Below are positions 47,501-58,066 of a stretch of 64,000 nt of DNA, piece after piece. Position 1 is the stretch's first letter. The number at the start of each line of letters is the position of its first letter. The notes under the pieces are model-generated. The model did not search any database and had not been told where the DNA came from. It saw only the letters and a program-made list of their open reading frames with translations. The translations under genes and the position numbers were made by a program. This DNA comes from Dissophora ornata. Lineage: Eukaryota > Mortierellomycota > Mortierellomycetes > Mortierellales > Mortierellaceae. The stretch lies in NCBI GenBank assembly GCA_025201705.1, contig MU616594.1, positions 1-64,000 on the forward strand, written 5' to 3'.

Positions 47501-49951
47501 TCCTGTTTCTCGCGGGTTCGTTTCTCTTTTTCGGTCTCAACCTCAGGTCCTTCAGGTTCCCAGGCAAAGATTGCGTCTTTGATGTCGATGACAGGCACGG
47601 AGGGATCCTCAGGCAAGGTCTTTATTGACTCTGTGGTCGAGCCGGAAATCTCTTCCGCAAGCAAAAACCTTTGGATGCGCTGCGACGCAACAGTAATGCT
47701 GATCGTCAAGGCGATGATATGAGATAGCATTCCAATCGGGCGATTGAGCATGCCAAACAAACTGATCGAGACGAAGATCCTTTGAGGATTGATATCGCCA
47801 GGAGTGAAGTTTGGTCCTCCGACAGTGGCATAGACGGCGAACGAGACCAGTGAGACGAGCAAGGGCATCGCCTGGAACATGATGGACATGAAAGAGAAAA
47901 CCGTTCCAATCTTTCGGAGCATGGAGAGCTCACGATTCCTGAATAGGCGCACACGCTCCATAAACGAATCCTCCCATCCATACAGCTTGATAATTTTGAT
48001 ACCAGAGAGAACTATTATTTTTTTAGGAAGTAAAATGTTAGCAATCACCCTCTCTCAAGTCATCCGTGAACCATGCAAAAAAAATAGCCATTAAAATTGA
48101 GCCCTACTCTCGTTCATAAGACGGACTCTCTGATCCATAGCCTCGAGTTTCGCAGACTTTGCTTTCGTGTAGACTCTTGCGATAACGCCTTGCACAGGAA
48201 TCATGATAATAATGGTTCCCAGTCCTACAAACACGCTCCAGCCGATCTGTTGATATACTAAAAAAAGCATCGCAAAAATAAAAGCAGGGAAAAGCGTCAG
48301 CGAAAAAAAAGGTTGATCCCGTCCTTAGAAAAAATGCTCATACTTTGAATGCAATTGCTTTCTTACACAACCAGAGAGCGATGGCCATTTCGTAACTATA
48401 TGACGCCCGGGAGGACAGGATATTGAGATGTTAGAACTAAGTATTGAACGCCGGATACTTTCTGACATTAAATGGGAAGCGAAGGAAGTGACATACGGAA
48501 TTGAGATATACATCGCCAAGAAAGAGGCGACATCAGGCCAGCGCTCAGCATCCACCGACATGTGATTGTTGATCTCACCGGCGGTACTCTTTTGTTTGGC
48601 AGCACTCGAGAGTCTGAGAGACTTTCGATAGATCATAGCGATCAATGCGGTTCTAGCCTCAATTCCTATGTTCATGGACGCTTGGAAGTACTGCGCCATG
48701 AAAAACGAGTTGAGCAAGGATGCGAAGAACATGCCGAATGCCAGGATGATGCCCAAACTCACAGGCTGTGGGTCGGGGGTTGCATAGGATCCAATGAATC
48801 CCAAGATTGAGTTGAGGAGGGTTGGGAGCACATATGTAAGTGTCGACGCGGCAATGCGGTAAACCATGACAGGACCCCAATCCCAGCCGTAAGCGGTGAT
48901 GACAGTCCAGAACAGATTCGGTTTCTCGCCCTTCGCTTTGGCTTTTTCCACGTTCTTCTCCCATTTACTGTTCAACAGCTCGTAACTGTACTGCGTCTTG
49001 ATCCTGGTAGGCAACATACCGACGATGTCCTTCGCCGCCAATGGGGCTTTGTAGCCCTGAGAAACGATAGGCTGCAGGAAATGGAACGAGAGTCGCGAAA
49101 AGAGATTGGCTTTTTCGTATTGACTGGCATTGCTCTTGATCTGGACTTGGGTGCGCCCACGTGGCCAAGCCTCGAAAACAAACCCGACAAAGTTGAGCCC
49201 GAAGAAAATGATAAAAGCTTTGAATTGGCTTTGGTCGGTTTCGTCCAACATCGACATGGTGCGGATGTTGATCGCCGAGGCGACAAGCGAGAAAAGGTAG
49301 AAGAAGAAAATCAAAAAGCTGGAGCGGATTGCTTGCAGATGTTGAAAGTAGTTCAATACGATGGCGGATGTCTATGTGTGTGATGAAATAAATGGGACGT
49401 TTAGTTTTCGTTATAGACCCTCCAACTAGGCATGCCAAATACAATAAAATGGGAGTACAAAAGCGCATATCCCATTTCATATTCCCTCACGTACCCAGGC
49501 TAGGAGCATGCAAACGGTGGCAAACATGGTCGCAGGTGCATAGTCAACCTGCTTCAGCAAGGCTGCTCTGGCGATCAAGGCAGCGACGCTGGCCAACATA
49601 AATAACTGCGTTGGCCAGTAGATCAAATTAGTGCGTCCTAGATTGTGTGGTTTGCCATGTCGCCACATATAAAAGGTGCTGTAGGGAATAGCGATCAAAG
49701 CGACGAGAGAAGGGAGGGCCAAAAGAATGGTGTTTTCGACACAGGGGGTCAAATCTGGTCGCAGATGACTTGTAGGGCCCTACGGTGTACAATAAGAGTG
49801 AAGAGAGGCGTTAGATTGAAAACAAAGTCGACTGCTTTTGATTGCAGTCGTGCTTGCTGCTGTGTCTGTTGTCAGTGTGGTGGCAGTGTTGAGAAGGGTG
49901 TCAATAACTTACCCATCCTTCCGAATCGTTGCAGAAGGCGTCAACACCCAT
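44579..49951 (-). CDS. ABCC-type (MRP/Ycf1-like) full ABC transporter with TMD0
   Basis: Exports glutathione conjugates, drugs or metals across a vacuolar or plasma membrane in related fungi. Exons are 49913-49951, 49495-49779, 48497-49371, 48344-48395, 48108-48246, 46501-48011, 45622-46416 and 44579-45529, giving 1548 aa. The N-terminal part has about five hydrophobic helices (TMD0), followed by TMD1 ([15 protein letters not shown]). NBD1: Walker [12 protein letters not shown], signature LSGGQKQRV, Walker [13 protein letters not shown], with Asp in place of the catalytic Glu as is usual in ABCC. A Lys/Glu/Asp-rich linker precedes TMD2. NBD2: Walker [11 protein letters not shown], signature FSVGQRSLI, Walker [14 protein letters not shown]-loop TIAHRI. 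The C-terminus ends EIKDTDE. It converges on the helicase gene. Substrate cannot be read from sequence. Confidence 0.95.
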
Positions 49952-52000
49952 AATGTGAGAGGTAGAGGGGGTGGGACAAAAGGTTGAGCTTTCTGTGTAG
50001 GCTGGTAACGACTAGAAGTGTACTCCTCCTGAGATCGAAGATCAAACGATTGAGATGTTTGAGAATGGCTGCGGCGATCGATCAGAGCGAAAGAAGAGGA
50101 CAACGCAATTGCGGGCATTGTCTCGCTTTTTATGCGAGAGCGGTCTGCCACCGAGCTCGACAGGGTCACTCAATTGACAGCGGCACGAAAATGGAAAGAA
50201 TAGCGTTTCGATTTCTAATCCACGTAATCGCGTTGCGTGGCCCTGGTACACAAAGCCTATTAACAGAGCATGGGGAAGCCCAGATCGAGGAGCGCAAACT
50301 AAAAAATTTAAAATTGGAAACACGCCAGATCGATTCTCTGCTCGAGAACAAAGTGGGTGGCATCATCTCTCCTCATCGTCAAACTAAAATATTACAGTCA
50401 TAACTCGATTTTCAATTCCATGATACGATGTCTTCTTGGCATATGTGGCAAAAGAGTGCTACGACACTGCAATGGTATTTCTAGATGATTTCACGCTGAT
50501 GACAAATTGAAAGTAGGTTTCATTTTGACCCACCGGCGTGTTGCATACAACTCCTGAGGCCCGAGAAAAAGACACTGGCGCAATAGAACATGTTGTCTAT
50601 GTACGTAAATTAAGCCTTTTTAAGGTTCCAACTGCAGGAGAGGCCACGCAATGCATTCTTTTTATATTTTGTTCGGTCTTTGCTCTGGTATATTCCATCT
50701 GGTATAGATCATGTTTGGCCTATTGCTGACCCGTCTGACAGCGCACAATCCACCACCCAATTGCCCATTGGCTTTTTGTGGAGAGCTGTTTAGACTATCG
50801 CTTCCAACGAGCTGTCTGCACATCTTTGTTAAAGAGCTGCGGAGTATTACCAAGGACAGAATGAACTGCAGAACAGCCGCCGGGGATTGGATCAAGGCCA
50901 CGGTGTACGTCCACTTTAATCTAAAACAGGAAGTGTAAAAAAAAAAAAAAAGACTGCGCTGCATCTCATACCCTCCTACGCAAAGGCTTCCGTAGTAAAT
51001 AAAAATCAACGGGCCGCGTCAGAGCTTTCTTCGATAAAGGGATGAGCAGTTCGATTACTCTCCCGCCGATTGTTTACACCAGCGTTTTTTGTCCTTCTGG
51101 CTTGACCCCCTTCGGACAACATTAGGGCTTCACTGGACGCTATCAATATGAGAACACGGGCGATAGCACAATGGCGTAAAATAAGGCCTTTTGTAAAGAC
51201 GCGTCATATATACAAAATCTCGTTCTTGTCCGTTGGGAAAAGCGTACATCCATAAGAATAGCTCTTTCCCAGGACATCGGTATTCGACGGTCACCGCCTG
51301 AATTTTTTTTTTTTTTTTGCACATAGAAGTAACCGGATGTTCTCGTTCCCATTTGACAGTATCGACCGCTCCAGATAGCAGAACCCCAGAGTTCTTCTAT
51401 CGCCTTCACGAACCGCCCAGCCGTGAATCCGTGAATGTCATTATCGCTCTCGTGGCATTAAACGTGCGCTTCTAACCTCTGTGAACATAATAGAGCCATC
51501 ATCTTGTCTGTCCTTGGTCGCTGGACGTCCTTTATCCCGTCAATGCGACCTACAAACGAGTTTCAAATCGCATCCGCAGCAGCAGTAAAATCGACCTCCT
51601 CTGTCTACGTTTTTCGCGCCCCCCTACACAATGAAGGTATCCACTGACACTACATAACTAGTCGCAACTATTGCCACACCTCCTTTTTTTTTATAATTAC
51701 GACCCACGAAGACATGCTAACCCTCGACAAGGTGACTAAAATCAACATCATAATTTTTTTTTGGGAGAATGACCCTCCATTGCCCCTCCTCCCCCTGTGG
51801 ATCGTTTACATGTGGCTTAATAGAGGGATCGATTGCTCCTCCATACCTTCACAAACCATTCCCTCTTTCTTTTTTCCACTCCTGATAACTGGTAATAAAT
51901 GCGCTGGATACTAGATTCGCTTGTTATATCTATTGTCTTCGAAGTTACGACAAGCAGTGTTTAAATATCTATAAAAATCGTTCACTTGATCGATGTCGAT
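49952..52000. other. Intergenic, nothing recognised
   Basis: About 2 kb upstream of the ABC transporter. Runs of A/T occur (for example 50937-50952 and 51303-51319). Open frames up to 139 codons show no domain. Confidence 0.4.
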
Positions 52001-52019
52001 AACTTCTGGAGAAAGTCAG

Positions 52020-52611
52020 TTACTATGACTTTTTGGAAAAGAATGGATTAGGGGCCTCATGCTAGAGTCACGTAAAGCAGACTTCATTGAATTCATGAGG
52101 TCGGATGACGCATTTATTGGTAAGGGTTTTGATGCTGTGGATATTTCGCATCTGGAGGAAATGCCGACTCCAGAGGATGTTAATGAGGGCTGCAAGGCTT
52201 TAAATAACCCGAACGCGGAGAACAGCCTTGTCTTGACGTCCAGAATAGGCGCATTTTCTTTCGCTGCCCTGCAAATCTGTCGCATAGTAATATATCCAGA
52301 GAGCAGATCGCCTCTACGATGCTGATTTTTCTGCGTGGCTCAATAGAACTCTCACATACGAGCATGGCATTGCAGCCAAACAGTTTCCAACAGCTGTCGA
52401 CACTCAACTGTATTTAGGTATTGCTGGTGAGTGGATTGACGATTTGGCCAAGAAACAGAAGTGCAAAAAATGGAAGTTCGCACAGGTTATGGCGACAGGA
52501 AAAAAGATCGTAGCAGCGAACGGTGATGGACAAGTGTTCGATGAAGCAATGTCTACTCTCGTCAACCTGGCGGACCGCGTGCAAAAACGAAAGGGCGGAT
52601 TACTCGACTAA
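52020..52611 (+). pseudogene. Unknown gene remnant broken by a frameshift
   Basis: Two plus-strand frames join end to end. The first (ATG 52059) begins MLESRKADFIEFMRSDDAF and runs about 85 codons with normal codon use. The second continues in another frame from about 52280 with DRLYDADFSAWLNRTLTYE and ends at TAA 52611 after RKGGLLD. A one- or two-base shift near 52275-52300 would join them into about 180 codons. No initiator beyond 52059 is certain and an upstream part may be missing (GKEWIRGL reads in frame before the ATG). I do not recognise the family. It lies beside the repeats around the assembly gap and may belong to a transposon-rich block. Confidence 0.4.
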
Positions 52612-52990
52612 CGACGTGAGAGATCCAACTGTTGTGAACACGAACGGCGCACCAAGAAGAAGATAAGGCAAGTACAGAACAGGGGAAGAACCCAAAGTCC
52701 GCTTGCAAGTCGAAGGTCACTAAGCCAGAACCGCCTCCAAAGACGAAACACGCTTTTTTTTTTGACTAACAAGGACCCCCAGGGTCATGGGATTTATTAG
52801 CTATAGTCTATGAACATTGTCTCTCTGGTTTAATAACGCGACGAAAACAAACCATAATCCTCTGAAGATATCCACCAACTCTATATAACCAGTCGCGTTC
52901 CCATGGGCTAACCCAGTGGGCCCACGTAACTATTACCACCCCTCGTTAGAGTGTTAGAAACTTAAAGACAGACTCTACCAGAAATCAATC

Positions 52991-53070
52991 CTCCCCATCC
53001 TCTCCATGGTTCCCAGGTGCCTCTTTCCCAGCAAGCTCTGTAGTGACGTGCGGTCCGCGTCGGGTGGGTC
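52991..53070 (+). repeat. Direct repeat, copy 1 (left of assembly gap)
   Basis: Begins CTCCCCATCCTCTCCAT and ends GGTCCGCGTCGGGTGGGTC. It matches the copy at 53474-53541 on the same strand with about 85% identity and one insertion of about 12 bp. Confidence 0.85.
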
Positions 53071-53115
53071 AAAAGTTAAATACTAAGACTGAAAGACCAG
53101 GTTTTTTTTTTTTTT

Positions 53116-53450
53116 NNNNNNNNNNNNNNNNNNNNNNNNNNNNNNNNNNNNNNNNNNNNNNNNNNNNNNNNNNNNNNNNNNNNNNNNNNNNNNNNNNNNN
53201 NNNNNNNNNNNNNNNNNNNNNNNNNNNNNNNNNNNNNNNNNNNNNNNNNNNNNNNNNNNNNNNNNNNNNNNNNNNNNNNNNNNNNNNNNNNNNNNNNNNN
53301 NNNNNNNNNNNNNNNNNNNNNNNNNNNNNNNNNNNNNNNNNNNNNNNNNNNNNNNNNNNNNNNNNNNNNNNNNNNNNNNNNNNNNNNNNNNNNNNNNNNN
53401 NNNNNNNNNNNNNNNNNNNNNNNNNNNNNNNNNNNNNNNNNNNNNNNNNN
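53116..53450. other. Assembly gap (335 N)
   Basis: Unresolved sequence flanked by poly-T on both sides and by diverged direct repeats; a collapsed repeat is likely. Open frames translated through it are meaningless. Confidence 0.99.
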
Positions 53451-53473
53451 TTTTTTAATAACCAAAACCCAAT

Positions 53474-53541
53474 CTCCCCATCCTCTCCATAGTTTCCAGC
53501 AGCAAGCTCTGTAGCAACGTGTGGTCCGCGTCGTGTGGGTC
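53474..53541 (+). repeat. Direct repeat, copy 2 (right of assembly gap)
   Basis: Begins CTCCCCATCCTCTCCAT and ends GTCCGCGTCGTGTGGGT. More shared words continue outside: AATAACGCGACGAAA at about 52834 and 53573, and AGGGTC..CATGGG at about 52774 and 53636. The whole block from 52.75 to 53.68 kb therefore looks like two diverged copies of one repeat unit. Confidence 0.8.
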
Positions 53542-53832
53542 CTGGACAGATCCCGCCTTCATGGTCCACTTAATAACGCGACGAAATTAAAAGACCGGGT
53601 TCTTAGAAAAAATTATCTATTTTTATCAATAAAGGGTCCAGGGCCATGGGCCTATTAGCATACACAGACAACAAAACCAATGTAGCGCTGCTTGTGGATC
53701 CTCGATAGGGGCCCAGGGGGCCCCGGGGACCGTAAGGACTCAAAACTGGAAATCTGAAAATTGAGTATATATATGTAAATGAAATGATCGTCTCCGACCA
53801 ATCAGATTGATCGAAATCTGGTGATCTATCAT

Positions 53833-53913
53833 GTCAACTTGGCCGAGTGGTTAAGGCGTATGCCTGCTAAGTGTATGGGATTTCCCGCGCAGGTTCGAAC
53901 CCTGCAGTTGACG
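53833..53913 (+). tRNA. tRNA-Ser (anticodon GCU)
   Basis: Clover-leaf with acceptor stem GTCAACT pairing with AGTTGAC and discriminator G. The D arm is TGGCCGAGTGG (A box). The anticodon loop CTGCTAA reads GCT, for serine AGC/AGU codons. A long variable arm (TGGGATTTCCCGC region) is typical of tRNA-Ser. The T arm GCAGG-TTCGAAC-CCTGC contains the B box. No intron is seen. A T-run at 53921-53925 serves as the RNA polymerase III terminator. Confidence 0.95.
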
Positions 53914-54076
53914 CGATACCTTTTTACTCTTCTGAAGTGGATTGCCATCCACAGAACTTTTGCTGTTAGTGTGATTTGCATGCAGTGGAGGCTTAGTAGG
54001 ATTTTATTTTTACTTTTTGCCCTCGAATTTATTTTCAAGTAGGCTGCTGGGTATTACGCAACATATCATATCTGCT

Positions 54077-54820
54077 CTAACGGAAGCCAAGAATGTTGAA
54101 GTTGCGCTCCGACATAGCCTTGTATTCCTCTGTTTCCCTCCAGGCTGCAAGCGATGGGATCATTTCGACAGTGGCCTTGACCTTCATGAGTGCAGGCGTC
54201 TTTGCCTCCGAGATCAAATCCTCGCCGGTAAAGCCCTGCAGCATCGTGATCAGATGGGCTGTCTTGATATCAGCAATCGTTGTTTTGTTGCCAACATAAT
54301 GTCCACTCGCTCCAGCTGCAGTCAAGTGCTGCTCGTGGTACTTGACCCAGTCAGCAATGATCGTACTGACGAGCATTTCCTTGTTCTCGGCCTTAAGGAC
54401 CGCATCCTTAATAATGTAGTATCGAAGGAAGAGCTGCACGACTAGGCCGTTCGAGTGAGCCACAAAGGTGTTGACCAGGTTCTTTTCAAAGGCGTCGCTA
54501 CCATACAAATCGAACTTCTCGGAGAGATAACGCTCGATGGCATCCGATTCTGCAATATTGATCACTCTGCCGTCTGAAGATGTCTCCTTGAGGAGAGGGA
54601 GGACACCGAAAGGAGTCTTGGGCTTCTCGCTCGCCCAATCGTCCATGGTGCGGTCCGTGATGACATTCGTGAACTTGGCACCGGAGACTGCGAGGATGGT
54701 GCGGGAAATGGCACCAAGACCGTGGAGACCAAAGTATCTGAGCTCGAACGTGCTATCCTTCTTGTGGCAGATCTCGTTGAAGGCAGCGGCCTGGGCAGGA
54801 TCGAAGAATTGGTGAACCAT
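54077..54820 (-). CDS. Glutathione S-transferase
   Basis: Cytosolic enzyme that couples glutathione to electrophiles. A single exon gives 247 aa. The thioredoxin-like N-terminal domain has FELRYFGLHGLGAISRTIL, the cis-Pro block TPFGVLPLL and the glutathione gamma-glutamyl site INIAESDAIERYL. An all-helical C-terminal domain follows (GNKTTIADIKTAHLI). The first about 25 residues extend beyond the usual start of the fold. Catalytic residue type (Tyr or Ser) is uncertain from sequence alone. TATAAAG at 54908-54914 (minus strand) lies about 90 bp upstream. Confidence 0.88.
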   Translation of the reverse strand: MVHQFFDPAQAAAFNEICHKKDSTFELRYFGLHGLGAISRTILAVSGAKFTNVITDRTMDDWASEKPKTPFGVLPLLKETSSDGRVINIAESDAIERYLSEKFDLYGSDAFEKNLVNTFVAHSNGLVVQLFLRYYIIKDAVLKAENKEMLVSTIIADWVKYHEQHLTAAGASGHYVGNKTTIADIKTAHLITMLQGFTGEDLISEAKTPALMKVKATVEMIPSLAAWRETEEYKAMSERNFNILGFR

Positions 54821-54907
54821 TTTGATAATAGTGCAAATGTGGTTTGAAGAGGCTGCGGGTACTTGTTGGTGATAGGCGCGCTGGACACGATGTGGATGGA
54901 CGCGTAC

Positions 54908-54914
54908 CTTTATA
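54908..54914 (-). promoter_or_regulatory. TATA box of glutathione transferase gene
   Basis: TATAAAG on the minus strand about 90 bp before the start codon at 54820. Confidence 0.5.
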
Positions 54915-56100
54915 GATTTGTGTTTTAAACTTAAAATAGTAGATCACCCACAGATGGCTGTAGTTTAACATATATTCAGTCTGTCGTTCTGGACGCCGGA
55001 TTAAATGTAGGGCCGACGTTCCAGTCGCATTATTAAGCATTCGCTGATTGCATGAGGGTTTGCTTCCAAACTTTGGGGTTCTAATTGTTCTAGCCTCAAC
55101 TTCTACTTGTGGTTATGCATCTGTGAGATATCGCCCAATGCTAACGCCTTAGTCGCAACCGATTCATTGCACGACGCATAAAATATTGCCAGACACTGGC
55201 AAAATCGCTTGCGTCCTGCAGAAACAAATAGAACTATCCATTTGTCAGCTCGATCGCTCACATTTATTTAAAGTCCTGATGCCATCTGATATCATACGCA
55301 AGTGCGCAGCTCTGACGCTCCAAACACGTACAGTACGATCTATAAAAATAATATTATTGCTGGGGAGGCGTCAAGGGTAACTACGCACGAGGCGTAACTG
55401 TGCAAGAGACATGTAAATTTTTTCCTTTCCTTGAAGAAACCACGCCTCGTCAAATCGCTGAAAGCACCTCAAGGAACGCTGCTACTTTGCAAAGTACAAA
55501 AAGCATTGTTGCTTCGTGAAGTGTGGTTTGAAGTGTTGGTTTAAACCGGAAACGTCATGACATGGTGCTTTGTAAACAGTGAAAGTGGAGTATTTTTTAA
55601 AAAACGACGCTTCGAGTCACGCTTCGCTTCAAAATACAAACAATATATTTTGAAATCGGCAATAGTTATAACACGTTAAATAAATCACGAAATGGCAGGG
55701 ATTGAAAACCCAAAAATACATTACTCAGAATGAAGCATTCAAAGATTTCTTCTGTTTGATTATTGAGTTGTTTATTTCCGAGAAAATTACAACTAATGCG
55801 CCCAAGAATGACAAAGATATCGAAAAAGATCTACAGGTTACATACGAGACGATCAAGGAGCTGATGTTAGTGATCATGGCTTTGAAAGCATCCAGTAACC
55901 ATTGAGCCACTCCGGCAGTGTGTCAAAGTCGCGGCAACCCGATTTTGTTGTATTGTATGGTATACAAAACGAGAATCAGGAAAATAGGGTTGTCCACATG
56001 TAGGTTCGGACAATGTAGATAAGTTTTTCAAGCATCATTTTGAGATGGTTGCCCCGACTCTCACACTTCCTCTTTTTTTATGGTTCAAGCGCAAGGGTAC
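54915..56100. other. AT-rich spacer, nothing recognised
   Basis: AT-rich sequence with short imperfect repeats of GCTTCG/CACGCTTCG near 55600-55635 and GGCGT/ACGCC near 55365-55400. A 67-codon Lys/Ile-rich frame at 55702-55905 has no domain and is probably chance. Confidence 0.4.
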
Positions 56101-56133
56101 ATTATTTCGTCACGTGGAATGGGTACTTACAAT

Positions 56134-57110
56134 TTACTTCTTCTTGGAGACACCGACGACGCGACCGCGACGACCAGTGGTCTTGGTGTGCTGACCACGG
56201 ACACGGACGCCCCAGTAGTGACGGAGACCACGATGGGCGCGGATCTTCTTGAGACGCTCCAAATCCTCACGCATCTGGTTGTCAAGACCGTTGGCCAAGA
56301 GCTGAGTGTACTTGCCATCGACGAAGTTCTTCTGTCTGTTGAGGAACCACTGGGGAACCTTGTACTGGGTGGGGTTCTGCATGATGGTGACGAGACGCTC
56401 GAGCTCCTCGTTGGTGAGCTCACCAGCTCTATATGGGGGTGAACGAAGAAGGAGACGAGGACAGAATTAGATTCATATCCAGCAATAGTGGGTTTAGCCT
56501 GGTAGACAACGGGTGGTCCAGCTTTCTTCCTTGCTCTAATATCGTATCGGCACATGTACGGTAAGTTGTTGAATGGCGCGAGTCTATGGGTTCAACACTC
56601 GAGCTACCGCGGTTGCATCGTTCGGCACCAAAAAGTAGCTGCCATGCTAAATAATTCCTGCCGCAGTCGCCACCGACTACTGTTCCGACGTGGCACTTGT
56701 AGTTGGTCCTCGAGGGGATTGAGTCGTTTCGTTTAAACACAGTACATCCTGTCTGATTGAACTGCGGGATGAGATGTCCTGCCTCCTGTATATTTAAACA
56801 AAACGCACCTCTTCTTCAAGTCGATATCAGCCTTCTTGCAGACCAAGTTGGCATAACGACGACCGACACCCTTGATGTTGGTCTATGAGGTAATACCAAG
56901 TATCAATAAGACCACAATAGTTAGATAGTTGATCCTGTCGTTCCATCGCCTGCAACACTTGTAAAGCGATCAGTCCAACAGGCCGATGGAGGATAAACGA
57001 TGTTAGATTTGCCTTACCATGGCGAACATGATCTTGGTCTTGCCCTCAACGTTCGTGTTAAGAACACGAAGAATGTGCTGGAACTGGCCTTTCTCGGGGA
57101 CAAGGAGAGA
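56134..57110 (-). CDS. RPS18: 40S ribosomal protein uS13 (S18); start codon exon not located
   Basis: Small-subunit protein of the cytosolic ribosome head. Exons found are 57018-57110, 56809-56882 and 56134-56428, which with an initiating Met give 154 aa, the family length. The first exon found opens [20 protein letters not shown], which is codon 2 onward in all relatives. It is preceded by acceptor CCAACAG, so the ATG must lie on an upstream exon. I scanned upstream to 58060 on the minus strand for ATG|GT or ATG|GC and found none; the first exon may use another junction or lie elsewhere. Other blocks are [20 protein letters not shown] and [20 protein letters not shown]. It is divergent from eL19. 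Confidence 0.92.
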
Positions 57111-58066
57111 CTGTTGGGGTGGACGATTGGGATCAAGAGATGGGTTCCAGTGTTAATGTATTACTCTGATTGATGAGTTCTTCTTGACTCCTTGCAATCC
57201 ATCCATCCAAGATCTGCAAGTCCCTCCGCCACAGCAAGCTGACTGATTCCGAAAGATTTTGGGCATAGGTTCTCCCGATGGTAATGTGGGGTCGATGATG
57301 GTTCCTGATGCATTGACAATGACGACGGTAGTCGGGTGACTTCAATAGATGGTTCCAAGCATCAATAGATGGCTGAGATGCCTGGATGGATGGTTGCAAG
57401 TGTATTCATTTTTATCATAAAATGCCACTTTCCATCTTGGTTTGATTAGTGCGAAAAAAAGGAGTATCAAACGAACGCACACGGGCGGTCATTTAGGCAG
57501 CTGTGGCTTGTCAATTTCGATTTGTCTCAGAGATATATTGTGTGTATACACTCAAAGTACACGCTGTGCCAGGGCGCTCTATGGAGGTTCTTTCTGTGAG
57601 ATCGGACCGTCCTCCCTTCCTCACATACTCGAACTATTGGCAAACGCGTCAATGGTCTTTTAAAGTACAGCAATTCGCTACTTTTGTCTTTTCAGAGTTA
57701 TTCCCTTTGGGCGCTCTGGACTGTCCTTTCGCTGACACCTCCTGCGCGATTCTGTTCAAACATGAGCACATAAGTGGGATAATCGCATAATTCCGTCTGG
57801 CGGTGGCTACTGTGGCATAGCGTCAAGAAACCTTCCAGGATAACAAGATGACAAGAAGATCACAAGCGACCTCAAAAGAGGTGCTTCCTGCGACAGCGTT
57901 CTCAAATAATTGGAGAGTGGTGTGGTTGGAGTCGTGTGAGAGCGATGAAGAAGGCCCTTAAGTGGATTGAACTCGAAGCCACGGATGTAAAATTTTTCGA
58001 GCTCTATTATTTTTGAGCGGATCCGCGAGAGATATTTTTTCTTCCTTTGCTTCTGTCGTTTTAAAC
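57111..58066. promoter_or_regulatory. Divergent region between uS13 and eL19 genes
   Basis: It contains the missing uS13 first exon(s) and both promoters, about 950 bp. On the plus strand there are GATGG/GGATGG-type repeats (57199-57400). A minus-strand frame (57958-58155) overlaps the eL19 leader and is not supported as a gene. Confidence 0.45.

Noticed and set aside
53043..53569. Long frames read through the N gap
   Set aside because: They are made of unknown residues from Ns.
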